From Halobacillus litoralis (GTDB taxonomy: Bacteria > Bacillota > Bacilli > Bacillales > Halobacillaceae): a stretch of DNA of 64,000 nt. This document shows positions 8,082 to 15,307 of this stretch, in pieces. The stretch spans positions 372,001 through 436,000 of the forward strand of contig NZ_JAIVKN010000004.1 in NCBI RefSeq assembly GCF_020524025.1, given 5' to 3'. The notes below the pieces were generated by a model. It saw only the letters and a program-made list of their open reading frames with translations. It was not told where the DNA came from and did not search any database. The first letter of the stretch is position 1; every line of letters starts with the position of its first letter. The translations under genes and the position numbers were made by a program.

Positions 8082-8852
8082 TCAGCTGTCAACGTAATGG
8101 GCTGCTTTTGCAGCGAGAGACCTTGGAAGAAGTTTGGACGCATAGGCCATTCCTTGATTCATTGCGCCAGGAACGACGACTCGTTTTCCTTTCACAAAAC
8201 CTAAGAAACCTGATTTAGCCACGGATTCCGGTGACATTGTCTGTTTAACGAGTTTTGTATTTTCCGCCTGAGCTGCTTTGAAGAAATTGGTATCTGTAGC
8301 TCCTGGACATAAGGTGGAGATTGTAACACTTGTTTCTTTTAATTCTTCCACAAGGGCTTCCGAAAAGGAAAGAACATAAGCTTTAGAAGCATAATATACC
8401 GCCATTTTTGGTCCGGGTAGAAAAGCTGCTGTACTGGCAACATTTAAGACGCCTTTCGGGATGGAACGAAAACGTGCGGCTTTAATTTCTGGTAAGAAAA
8501 GGTGAGTGAGTTCAGTCAGTGCGTTCACATTGACCTGAAGCATTTTCTGCTGATCCAGCAGCGGTAATTCTTCAAAAGATCCATTCAAGCCGAATCCGGC
8601 ATTATTGACTAGCACTGTGATCGTCAAACCAAGTTCTTTCACTTTATCAAAAACTACTTGAGCAGCTCCAGGCTCTGATAAATCTTGAGGTATAATCGTA
8701 ACTGGGTGTCCATTCAATTCATTCTTCAATTCCAAAAGCTTATCCTCAGATCTGGCAACGACAATTAAATCATACCCAGCCTTCGAAAAGAGGAGGGATA
8801 GTTCGTATCCTATTCCACCTGAGGCTCCGGTAATGAGTGCTGTTGGCTTCAT
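8082..8852 (-). CDS. Short-chain dehydrogenase/reductase
   Basis: 256 aa, classical SDR size. TGASGGIG (residues 9-16) is the Rossmann NAD(P)-binding turn, NNAGFG is the central strand motif, and YYASKAYVLSFSEAL holds the catalytic Tyr-x3-Lys, with a Ser upstream in NVASTAAFL. The C-terminal part ends in a basic, hydrophobic region, as in DltE/YqjQ-like short-chain enzymes. The substrate is unknown. ATG 8852 is preferred to the TTG one codon earlier because AAAGGAGA lies 7 bases before it. The gene is monocistronic between a divergent-free gap and the sigY operon end. Confidence 0.9.
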   Translation of the reverse strand: MKPTALITGASGGIGYELSLLFSKAGYDLIVVARSEDKLLELKNELNGHPVTIIPQDLSEPGAAQVVFDKVKELGLTITVLVNNAGFGLNGSFEELPLLDQQKMLQVNVNALTELTHLFLPEIKAARFRSIPKGVLNVASTAAFLPGPKMAVYYASKAYVLSFSEALVEELKETSVTISTLCPGATDTNFFKAAQAENTKLVKQTMSPESVAKSGFLGFVKGKRVVVPGAMNQGMAYASKLLPRSLAAKAAHYVDS

Positions 8853-8968
8853 CAAATCTCTCCTTTATCTATTTCGTGTTATGTGATGATAATAGTCTAT
8901 ACCCTATTAGGAAGGAGTACAAATTAAGACCCTCATCCTGGCATGTGTATGTCGATCTGAGGAAGGAT

Positions 8969-9748
8969 TTATACCATTTCCCTACGTTTTAAGAGGAGTG
9001 TAGCACCAAAAATGAATAATGCTGAAAGTATGGCGGCACCGAAGCTTGAAAACCATAAATCCTCAGGTACATATCCATTATTTAATAAAACAGGGAGATA
9101 AGAAACAATCTTAGAAGGACTCCATTCAAGATAAGTAGAGAAAATCGTCGTTCCCAGATTCATAGCAATCAAAGTTCCAAGTGTAAGAAATAATACAATG
9201 CCGGGAAGTTTTGACGAAGTATTCATAAAGATACTGATACTTACAACGAACATTAACCAAATCCCAAAAAATAAAAAAGTGAGTAGAATATTTGTAAAAG
9301 AAAGGTCACCAAACAAAAGTTCTATATAGTACCAGCTCGCCAGGAAACCTATGAAAGTTGAACTTAGAATTAGTGTCATGTAAGCCGTCCACTTCGCTGT
9401 AATGTAGGAAAAATAAGAGACGGGCTTGACGAGTATCAGTTCAGCAACCCCATCTTTTCTTTCACCTGATATAGTCCCCATCGTAATCAGGGCAATGACT
9501 AAAATGCCAAGTAGATTCAACTGCGATATACTCATCATAAATACCTCAAAGGGAAGGGGGGTGGGAATTTCAATGACCGCGCCTTCCGGCAGACCTCCTG
9601 TAGACTCCAGGATGAGAGGGAGATAATAAGTAGATAGAGGATCTGTGATGCAGAGTAAAATGAAGACGAGAGGAACCCAGATCCACTTGAAATTCCGTGC
9701 AGATTCTAAACATTCTTTTTTATATAGGGTCAGCCACTGCATGTTCAT
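8969..9748 (-). CDS. yxlG: ABC-2 type permease of the sigma Y operon, YxlG-like
   Basis: 259 aa with about six hydrophobic segments. The short loop GTISGERKDGVAELILVKPVS after the second segment is typical of NosY/ABC-2 permeases: conserved Ser-Gly-Glu-Arg near the cytoplasmic coupling helix. The gene overlaps the end of the ATPase gene by 29 bases, implying translational coupling, and together they form one exporter-like complex. Its position as the last gene of the operon and its length match YxlG of the B. subtilis sigY operon as I remember it. The transported compound is unknown; the B. subtilis operon has been linked to nitrogen starvation and toxin protection only loosely. Confidence 0.82.
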   Translation of the reverse strand: MNMQWLTLYKKECLESARNFKWIWVPLVFILLCITDPLSTYYLPLILESTGGLPEGAVIEIPTPLPFEVFMMSISQLNLLGILVIALITMGTISGERKDGVAELILVKPVSYFSYITAKWTAYMTLILSSTFIGFLASWYYIELLFGDLSFTNILLTFLFFGIWLMFVVSISIFMNTSSKLPGIVLFLTLGTLIAMNLGTTIFSTYLEWSPSKIVSYLPVLLNNGYVPEDLWFSSFGAAILSALFIFGATLLLKRREMV

Positions 9749-10637
9749 TCACCACTTTCATAAATAAGTCCTCAAGTGTAGTACGGCCAACTTCAAAATG
9801 AAGAAGAGGCCATTTTTCACTCACAGCTAGTGATAGAACTTCATCTTTCGCTATCACAGGGTCTGTTACATACACCTGAAGGGTCTGCTTTTTGTATTCC
9901 GTTTTAATTACGGAAGATAGATTCTCAAGAATGTTTTGATACTTTTTTGTATCTTTAGCAAAACGAAGGGTTATCTTATCAACGTTATGCCTTTGCTTAA
10001 CCTTGTCAAGTGACCCGGATTCAACAACAGCCCCTTTATGCATAAGGAGTATTTCATCGCTTACTTCCTCTGCATCCCCTAATATATGAGTAGAATAAAG
10101 GAGGGTCGTTTCTTTTTTTAACTGTTCCATTAAGTTTAATATGGTTCGACGTCCTATTGGATCTAAAGCAGAAACGGGTTCATCCAGTAACAGAACTTTC
10201 GGGCTGTGAATGATCGCCTGCGCAATTCCAAGCCGCTGCTTCATTCCTCCTGAATATTTTTTGATCTTACGGTTTTTCATCTCCTGCAATTCAAAGCGGT
10301 TAAGTAAGGAGTCCGCCTTTTGTGCCGCCTCTTTTTTAGGGAGATGGGATAGCTGTGCAGCATAAATGAGAAATTCACGCCCTGTCATCCAGCTGTGGAA
10401 CTGAGGGTGCTGAGGTAAATAGCCAATGTGTTTTCTTATGTCATTTTCTTTATAATCGTCAAGACTCACATGACCTTCTGTTGGCTTGATGAGACCTGCC
10501 AGCATTCGCAGCGTTGTCGTTTTCCCAGCTCCATTAGGACCGATTAATGCAGCACACTTCCCGGGTGATAAATGAAAAGAAATGTTTTGGACAACCTTCT
10601 TCTTATCATAGATTTTTGTTAAATCATTGACACGAAT
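9720..10637 (-). CDS. yxlF: ABC transporter ATP-binding protein, YxlF-like, with non-canonical start
   Basis: 305 aa when started at ATT (complement of 10635-10637). The N-terminal RVNDLTKIYDKKKVV strand and the Walker A GPNGAGKTT lie upstream of the first in-frame ATG (10505 on this strand), so starting there would remove the nucleotide-binding loop. No ATG, GTG or TTG exists between the in-frame stop and the Walker A; ATT, ATA or CTT must initiate, or the sequence carries an error. The ATT overlaps the TAA stop of the preceding gene (TAATT), where TAATG would be usual. The signature YSGGMKQRLG, Walker B LLLDEPVSALD and the H-loop STH are intact. The C-terminal 90 residues are the usual accessory domain. 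Confidence 0.82.
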   Translation of the reverse strand: MRVNDLTKIYDKKKVVQNISFHLSPGKCAALIGPNGAGKTTTLRMLAGLIKPTEGHVSLDDYKENDIRKHIGYLPQHPQFHSWMTGREFLIYAAQLSHLPKKEAAQKADSLLNRFELQEMKNRKIKKYSGGMKQRLGIAQAIIHSPKVLLLDEPVSALDPIGRRTILNLMEQLKKETTLLYSTHILGDAEEVSDEILLMHKGAVVESGSLDKVKQRHNVDKITLRFAKDTKKYQNILENLSSVIKTEYKKQTLQVYVTDPVIAKDEVLSLAVSEKWPLLHFEVGRTTLEDLFMKVVNEHAVADPI

Positions 10638-10858
10638 TATAAGTCATCCCTTCTTCCAATAATGAAATAGACAATGGGACCAATCGTATTTAGAAATAGA
10701 ATAATGATAATCCACATCCATTTAGGCCCTCTTGTTGATGTTGCACGAATTAAACTGACAAGTGCTGTAATCATGAGAAGAAGCTGAATTATAAATAAAG
10801 GGAGAAGAACGGGCAGATTCTCTTCAATGGTTTGAATGACGGTTTGAGTCAACAACAT
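10637..10858 (-). CDS. yxlE: Two-helix membrane protein with PLDc_N domain, YxlE-like
   Basis: 73 aa with two transmembrane helices (about 15-37 and 47-66). The RGPKWMWIIIILFLNTIGPI stretch followed by VYFIIGRRDD is the phospholipase-D-nuclease N-terminal (PLDc_N) signature, found alone in many small proteins encoded with ABC transporters. In B. subtilis YxlE is one of the small membrane proteins of the sigY operon. Its stop overlaps the presumed start of the ATPase gene by one base, so translation of the two is probably coupled. Confidence 0.8.
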   Translation of the reverse strand: MLLTQTVIQTIEENLPVLLPLFIIQLLLMITALVSLIRATSTRGPKWMWIIIILFLNTIGPIVYFIIGRRDDL

Positions 10859-10872
10859 GTTATGCCTCCTCT

Positions 10873-11193
10873 TTAGGATTCTTTTAGTTTTACTGCAGTC
10901 CCATAAGCGATGATTTCAGAGGCGGCATTCGTAATAGCTGAAGTTTCCAGCCGCACAGCAATGATGGCATCAGCCTCTTTTTCTTCTGCATGCTTAACCA
11001 TCCGTCCGATCGCCTGCTGCCTTGCTGCATCCATCATATTCGTATAATCGGTTATCTCTCCACCTACAATATTCTTCAGCCCTGCTAATAAATCACGACC
11101 AATATGTTTTGATTGAACAGTACTTCCTCGTACAAACCCTTTTAAATCTTGGATTTCTCTTCCTGGTATATAATCAGTAGTCACGATAATCAT
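10873..11193 (-). CDS. YbjQ family (UPF0145/DUF74) protein
   Basis: 106 aa. The sequence has all family landmarks: TTDYIPGREIQ at the start, GFVRGSTVQSKHIGRD, and the C-terminal DAIIAVRLETS...EIIAYGTAV. YbjQ proteins form small beta-barrel pentamers suggested to bind heavy metals; no enzymatic role is established. It overlaps the preceding small membrane-protein gene by 20 bases and precedes yxlE by 14 bases, so it is an integral part of this operon. I do not remember a ybjQ gene in the B. subtilis sigY operon, which makes this an insertion relative to that layout. Confidence 0.85.
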   Translation of the reverse strand: MIIVTTDYIPGREIQDLKGFVRGSTVQSKHIGRDLLAGLKNIVGGEITDYTNMMDAARQQAIGRMVKHAEEKEADAIIAVRLETSAITNAASEIIAYGTAVKLKES

Positions 11194-11368
11194 GCCAATT
11201 CTCCTCCTGTTTTTCTTTTCTTTTTTCTTGTGCTGACAAAAATAAGATGAGGCTCAAAAGAATATACGAAATAAGTAACAAAGAAATGCCGGCTGTGATG
11301 TGATAAAACATTACTACATAAGCCGTAATTTGAATGAAGATCGTTGACAAAATAAGTGTCATTTTCAT
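11174..11368 (-). CDS. Small two-helix membrane protein in the sigma Y operon
   Basis: 64 aa from the ATG at 11368, which overlaps the TGA of the yxlD-like gene (ATGA); the open frame extends further upstream but only inside that gene. Two hydrophobic helices (about residues 3-20 and 25-44) are followed by a charged C-terminal tail (QEKRKEKQEENWHDYRDY). No family is recognised. The coupled start, conserved small size and location among membrane anti-sigma-type genes suggest a role in controlling sigma Y or in the transporter complex, but this is inference from position. Confidence 0.6.
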   Translation of the reverse strand: MKMTLILSTIFIQITAYVVMFYHITAGISLLLISYILLSLILFLSAQEKRKEKQEENWHDYRDY

Positions 11369-11583
11369 CCGTTTCTTTTCTCTCTTTTCCATGCGGTTTT
11401 CGTTAATAATAAAAATGCCAGGCTTGGAAATGGAAATTGTATCAACCCTAAGATTCCCCACAGCCAAGGCGTTTTCCCTCTTTTTTTTGCTTGAATAAAT
11501 AAGATAGAGCTTTGAGTCAAAAGAAGAAGTACAATGAGGATAAGTCCCCATATGGGTATCTCTTCTGGTCCGTAATGTTTCAT
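11365..11583 (-). CDS. yxlD: Small membrane protein, YxlD-like
   Basis: 72 aa from ATG 11583, overlapping the stop of the yxlC-like gene (TGATG). Two transmembrane segments, about residues 10-28 and 40-60, are separated by a basic turn (QAKKRGKTPW), and the tail is basic. Position after yxlC, length and topology match YxlD of B. subtilis, which is one of the proteins that negatively affect sigma Y. That functional role is transferred from the homologous locus, not visible here. Confidence 0.75.
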   Translation of the reverse strand: MKHYGPEEIPIWGLILIVLLLLTQSSILFIQAKKRGKTPWLWGILGLIQFPFPSLAFLLLTKTAWKREKRNG

Positions 11584-11900
11584 CAATGCAACAACACCGT
11601 TTCTTTATTTTCTTTATAAAAGTAGCTGATTAAGATAACGAAAGAAAGAACTTGAATGGCGATAAACAAAATAGGAATATAGAAAGCACTGATTGTAAGT
11701 ATTCCAATGAGAACGAAAGAAACGGCCCACAAACAAATGAGTTCAAACCAAAGTTTACGATACCAAATCTCTGTCTGCTCCTCGATGATTGCTTCGAAGA
11801 AAGATAGAGGGGGTTCCTGGAAATCCAACTGGTCTTCCGTTTCTTCTGCTGCTTTTACTAATAATGCCTCTAAATCATCTCTGTTTTTATGATCAGTCAT
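11583..11900 (-). CDS. yxlC: Putative membrane anti-sigma Y factor, YxlC-like
   Basis: 105 aa from ATG 11900, which overlaps the sigY stop and follows AAAGGAGCTT inside sigY; the longer frame upstream is an artefact. A cytoplasmic acidic N-terminal half (about 1-48) would contact the sigma factor, and two transmembrane helices (about 50-72 and 76-95) anchor it. Length and position directly after sigY match B. subtilis YxlC, which acts with YxlD to restrain sigma Y. It lacks the zinc-binding His-x3-Cys-x2-Cys motif of ZAS-type anti-sigma factors, so recognition must be different. The role is inferred from synteny. Confidence 0.78.
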   Translation of the reverse strand: MTDHKNRDDLEALLVKAAEETEDQLDFQEPPLSFFEAIIEEQTEIWYRKLWFELICLWAVSFVLIGILTISAFYIPILFIAIQVLSFVILISYFYKENKETVLLH

Positions 11901-12414
11901 CGTGGTTAAGCTCCTTTCGTAACTTTTCCAAACCATAATGCACACGGGATTTTAACGTACCCGTTTTGACCTTTATCAAGCTTGAAATCTCATCATATTC
12001 ATATCCATAATAATGTTTCAGTACAATGGGAATACGATACTGATCCTCCAGCTTCCATAAAGCTTCTTGGACGTCATACCATTCTTCATGGGTGATGGAA
12101 GAGTGGGAACCCTGCTTCATTCTGTCTTTTTCTAACTGTTGAAGTTTTGTTGTTCTTTTTTGTTTTCGATTCATATCTAAATAGGTATGGGTGGCAATTT
12201 GGATGAGCCATGTTGAAAAACTTGATTTTTCTTTGTACTGCTGAATTTTCTGTACCGCTTTAATGAGTGTTTCCTGAGTGACATCGTAGGCGGTTTGTTC
12301 ATTCCCGCACATTTTCCAAACATATTTTAGGATGAATGTGTAATTCTCTTTCAACAATTTTGCCAAACTTTCTTTATCGCCCTGCTTAGCCTTGGTAATA
12401 TCCGATAAATCCAT
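11893..12414 (-). CDS. sigY: ECF RNA polymerase sigma factor, sigma Y type
   Basis: About 173 aa. Region 2 is clear: YTFILKYVWKMCGNEQTAYD, then VTQETLIKAVQKI and SFSTWLIQIATHTYLD (regions 2.2-2.4). A short linker leads to region 4: EWYDVQEALWKLEDQYRIP, then YYGYEYDEISSLIKVKTGTL, and KSRVHYGLEKLR as the DNA-recognition helix. Three ATG codons run in tandem (12420, 12417, 12414); GAGG is best spaced for the third. The following membrane-protein genes and ABC transporter give the sigY operon arrangement. An ECF-type promoter at 12445-12470 fits autoregulation. Confidence 0.9.
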   Translation of the reverse strand: MDLSDITKAKQGDKESLAKLLKENYTFILKYVWKMCGNEQTAYDVTQETLIKAVQKIQQYKEKSSFSTWLIQIATHTYLDMNRKQKRTTKLQQLEKDRMKQGSHSSITHEEWYDVQEALWKLEDQYRIPIVLKHYYGYEYDEISSLIKVKTGTLKSRVHYGLEKLRKELNHDD

Positions 12415-12444
12415 CATCATTCCTCATTTCCGACTTAACTATAA

Positions 12445-12470
12445 GACGATGGCTGAAGACCATTCGTTCA
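12445..12470 (-). promoter_or_regulatory. Autoregulatory ECF (sigma Y) promoter
   Basis: On the minus strand TGAACG (12470-12465), a 16-base spacer and CGTC (12448-12445) match the sigma Y consensus I recall (TGAACG and CGTC). It lies about 30-50 bases before sigY and has no good sigma-A alternative. Confidence 0.75.
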
Positions 12471-12548
12471 AAAGAATGTAAAATTTTTTAGAATATGTAA
12501 CCTCTTTTTCCCGTGTGATTCTTAAAAAGAAATTCCCCAGCAGACTTG

Positions 12549-12577
12549 TTGACTTTATTATCTGAATTTTATAGACT
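12549..12577 (+). promoter_or_regulatory. trp operon promoter
   Basis: TTGACT (12549-12554), a 17-base spacer and TAGACT (12572-12577) form a sigma-A promoter about 200 bases before trpE. Transcription would begin near 12584, about 30 bases before the TRAP triplets. Confidence 0.7.
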
Positions 12578-12613
12578 ATTAGAAAGTGTTTTGATAAATA
12601 TATAGATACAGTT

Positions 12614-12667
12614 GAGAATGAGCTGAGTTGAGGAATAGGATGAGCAGAGCAGAGTTGAGTGAGCGAG
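12614..12667 (+). promoter_or_regulatory. TRAP (MtrB) binding site in the trp leader
   Basis: Eleven (G/T)AG triplets start at 12614, 12620, 12625, 12630, 12636 (the single TAG), 12642, 12647, 12652, 12657, 12661 and 12665. Spacers are 2-3 bases except the last two (1 base). Eleven triplets match the eleven subunits of TRAP, the tryptophan-activated RNA-binding ring. More triplets follow at 12681 and 12685. mtrB itself is not in the window. Confidence 0.9.
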
Positions 12668-12734
12668 GAATCGACAGACCGAGGGAGCTGTAGGATTGCC
12701 TGGCCGAACTTCCCCTTATTATCCACTCTTTTTC

Positions 12735-12779
12735 ATTCCTCAACGTCTCATTCTCCATAAACTTTTATGGAGAGGTGAG
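12735..12779 (+). promoter_or_regulatory. trpE Shine-Dalgarno-sequestering hairpin and its competitor
   Basis: CTCCATAA (12753-12760) pairs with TTATGGAG (12765-12772), burying the start of the trpE ribosome binding site GGAGAGGTGAG (12769-12779). The competing pairing uses 12735-12744 with 12627-12636 (10 bp) and 12747-12755 with 12614-12622 (9 bp), both inside the TRAP triplet array. TRAP binding should free 12747-12755 and let the blocking hairpin form. No hairpin in the leader is followed by a U-tract. Confidence 0.75.
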
Positions 12780-12782
12780 CAC

Positions 12783-14288
12783 ATGACCACTTATGAAACA
12801 TTTCTTAACGATGCCAGGAAGTATCGTACAATTCCAATGACCCAATCTTTTTATACGGATACGTTAACCCCCATTCATATGTTTCATGCTTTAAGAGATG
12901 AAGCTGTGTTTATGCTGGAAAGCCAGGATCCTGAATCTCCTTGGTCCAATTATTCATTTATTGGACTGGATCCGATGGTCCAGATCAAAGAACAGAATCA
13001 GTACTTTTCAATTAGAGACTTCTATACCGATAAAACGATTCGTGCCCATGACTTTAAATCCGCTTTTGAAAAAGTGGTGGAAGACTTAGAAGTGAAGCAG
13101 GCGGATATTGACCTCCCTTTTAAAGGGGGAGGGGTCGGTTATATTAGTTATGATGCCATCTCAGATTATGAACCTGTGGATCAAGCAAAAACGGATGACT
13201 TGAATTTATCCAGGTATCACTTGTTATTTTGCCAGACGTTAATTGCTTACCATCATAAAACAAAAGAAACAACCATTCTATCTTATGCAAGAATCAATCA
13301 GGAAACTTCTCTGGCTGATGTTTATGAAGGTCGGAAGAGTCGTATTAAGCAAATCACCGCACAGCTCGGCAAAGCCAGTGATATAACAGATTTAATGTTA
13401 CCTGGAAACATGAGTCAAGAAGTAGAATTAACACTTGAAAGTAATTATGAACCAGGACAATTTAAGAAAGATGTTGAAAAAATTAAAGAATATATCCGGG
13501 CCGGTGATGTATTTCAAGCTGTTCTTTCTCAACGTTTTCATACAGTTACAGACCGTAGTGGATTTGAGTTGTATAGAGTTCTTAGAAAAGTGAACCCTTC
13601 TCCCTATATGTTTTATCTAAAAATGGATGAAGTCGAGGTGATTGGAAGCTCGCCGGAAAGACTGTTGGAAGTACAAAACGGCAGTCTTGAAATCCATCCC
13701 ATAGCCGGTACGAGGAAACGTGGACAGACAAAAGAAGAAGATGATCGACTAGCCGAAGATTTACTGTCCGATGAAAAAGAACTAGCCGAACACCGGATGC
13801 TCGTTGACTTAGCCAGAAATGATATCGGGCGGGTGGCTGAGTATGGATCGGTTGACGTACGGGAGTATATGACGATTGGACGTTTTTCCAAGGTCATGCA
13901 CATCATTAGTAAAGTGACAGGAGTCTTAAAAGAGGGTGTTTCGCCAATTGATGCGCTGATCTCCTCTTTTCCTGCCGGTACTTTATCAGGTGCACCAAAA
14001 GTCCGTGCCATGCAGATCCTGCGTGAACTTGAGCCAACCCCAAGGAACCTTTATGGCGGAGGAATTTTGTACCTGGGTTTTGATGGGAATATTGATTCCT
14101 GCATTACCATTCGTACAATGACGCTGGTAGGAAAAGATTTGTATATCCAGGCAGGAGCCGGTGTTGTAGCTGATTCTGATCCAGAAGCAGAGTATCAGGA
14201 AACATTAAATAAAGCCAGTGCTTTGAAGAGAACGATCCAATTAGCCGAGCAGACATTTAAGAGCAGAGAAGGAGTGGAGACGAGATGA
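12783..14288 (+). CDS. trpE: Anthranilate synthase component I
   Basis: 501 aa from ATG 12783 (the frame stays open upstream through the leader, but GGAGAGGTGAG marks this start). It converts chorismate plus ammonia or glutamine to anthranilate, the first step of tryptophan synthesis, with the TrpG amidotransferase. Near residue 40 the MLES segment corresponds to the LLES motif that binds feedback tryptophan. The C-terminal catalytic part has VLSQRF, GSSPERLL, PIAGTRKRG, LVDLARNDIGRV, SGAPKVRAMQI and the final IQAGAGVVADSDPEAEY. The trpD start overlaps its stop by 4 bases. Expression is controlled by TRAP through the leader upstream. Confidence 0.97.
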   Translation: MTTYETFLNDARKYRTIPMTQSFYTDTLTPIHMFHALRDEAVFMLESQDPESPWSNYSFIGLDPMVQIKEQNQYFSIRDFYTDKTIRAHDFKSAFEKVVEDLEVKQADIDLPFKGGGVGYISYDAISDYEPVDQAKTDDLNLSRYHLLFCQTLIAYHHKTKETTILSYARINQETSLADVYEGRKSRIKQITAQLGKASDITDLMLPGNMSQEVELTLESNYEPGQFKKDVEKIKEYIRAGDVFQAVLSQRFHTVTDRSGFELYRVLRKVNPSPYMFYLKMDEVEVIGSSPERLLEVQNGSLEIHPIAGTRKRGQTKEEDDRLAEDLLSDEKELAEHRMLVDLARNDIGRVAEYGSVDVREYMTIGRFSKVMHIISKVTGVLKEGVSPIDALISSFPAGTLSGAPKVRAMQILRELEPTPRNLYGGGILYLGFDGNIDSCITIRTMTLVGKDLYIQAGAGVVADSDPEAEYQETLNKASALKRTIQLAEQTFKSREGVETR

Positions 14289-15307
14289 AAGAGGTATTGA
14301 GTAGAGTCGTATCAGGTGAAGTGTTGAGTGAACAGGATGCTTTTACAGCAATGGATGCAATCATGAAGGGCGAAGCCACCACTGGACAACTGATGAGTAT
14401 GTTAAGCGTAATGCGCTACCGTGGTGAAACAGTAGAAGAGATGACAGGTTTTGTGCGGGCCATGCGACAGAATATGACGAAGCTCGCTGTTGAGGACTCC
14501 TCTATTGTAGATACGTGCGGCACTGGTGGAGATGGTTCATCCACATTTAATATTTCTACCGCTGTATCAATTGTTCTCGCGAGTCTTGGAGTGAAAGTGG
14601 CTAAGCACGGAAACCGAAAAGTATCATCGAAAAGCGGCAGTGCGGATGTTCTTGAAACCCTGGGTGTACCTATTGATACAACTCCTGATAAAGGGGCGAA
14701 AGCTTTACAGGAAAAAGGCATGACGTTTATGTATGCCCCTCTGTACCATCAAGCAATGAAACATGCAGGGCCGGCCAGACAGGAGCTTGGCTTCCGAACC
14801 GTTTTTAATCTTCTTGGTCCGATGTCTAATCCCGCTAATGCTAAGCGCCAGCTGATCGGTATTTATGACACAGCGTATGCAGAAAAAATGGCAGAAACCC
14901 TCCATAAACTTGGCTCTACACATGTCCTTTTAGTGACAGGAAGAGATGGTTTAGACGAAATTACGATTACAGGTAAAACGGACATGGTTGAGTTGAAAGA
15001 TGGAGAGATAAGAAGATTTACCATTGCCCCTGAGGATTATGGGCTTTCCAGAGGTCCAATCGAAGATATACGTATTACGAGAACAGAAGACAGCGCTGCT
15101 ATCATTAGAGATGTCCTTTATGGAAAAGCAAACGAAAGCGCTGCTTCCATTGTGACGTTGAATGCTGCAGCTGGTCTTTATGTAGCTGACAAAGTAAAAG
15201 ATATACAAGAAGGTGTGGAAGCGGTGCAGGAAGCCATACGTAGCGGGATGGCCAGTGAATACTTTGAATCTATTGTAACGGAAAAGGAGAAACGCCAGTA
15301 TGCTTGA
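14285..15307 (+). CDS. trpD: Anthranilate phosphoribosyltransferase
   Basis: 340 aa, full family length. It joins anthranilate to phosphoribosyl pyrophosphate to give phosphoribosyl-anthranilate. The PRPP-binding glycine-rich loop is CGTGGDGSSTFNIST (about residues 78-92), followed by KHGNRKVSSKSGSADVLE, and the nucleoside-binding stretch with ARQELGFRTVFNLLGPMSNP; all conserved residues are in place. It starts within the trpE stop (ATGA) and ends 8 bases inside trpC, so translation along the operon is coupled. It is an independent TrpD, not fused to an amidotransferase. Confidence 0.97.
   Translation: MKEVLSRVVSGEVLSEQDAFTAMDAIMKGEATTGQLMSMLSVMRYRGETVEEMTGFVRAMRQNMTKLAVEDSSIVDTCGTGGDGSSTFNISTAVSIVLASLGVKVAKHGNRKVSSKSGSADVLETLGVPIDTTPDKGAKALQEKGMTFMYAPLYHQAMKHAGPARQELGFRTVFNLLGPMSNPANAKRQLIGIYDTAYAEKMAETLHKLGSTHVLLVTGRDGLDEITITGKTDMVELKDGEIRRFTIAPEDYGLSRGPIEDIRITRTEDSAAIIRDVLYGKANESAASIVTLNAAAGLYVADKVKDIQEGVEAVQEAIRSGMASEYFESIVTEKEKRQYA

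Noticed and set aside
9720-10505. ABC ATPase starting at the first in-frame ATG (10505)
   Set aside because: This start removes the N-terminal strand and the whole Walker A, which are encoded directly upstream in the same frame.
12439-12726. Minus-strand open frame over the trp leader
   Set aside because: It has no ribosome binding site, is antisense to the TRAP triplets and the sigY promoter, and its composition is non-coding.
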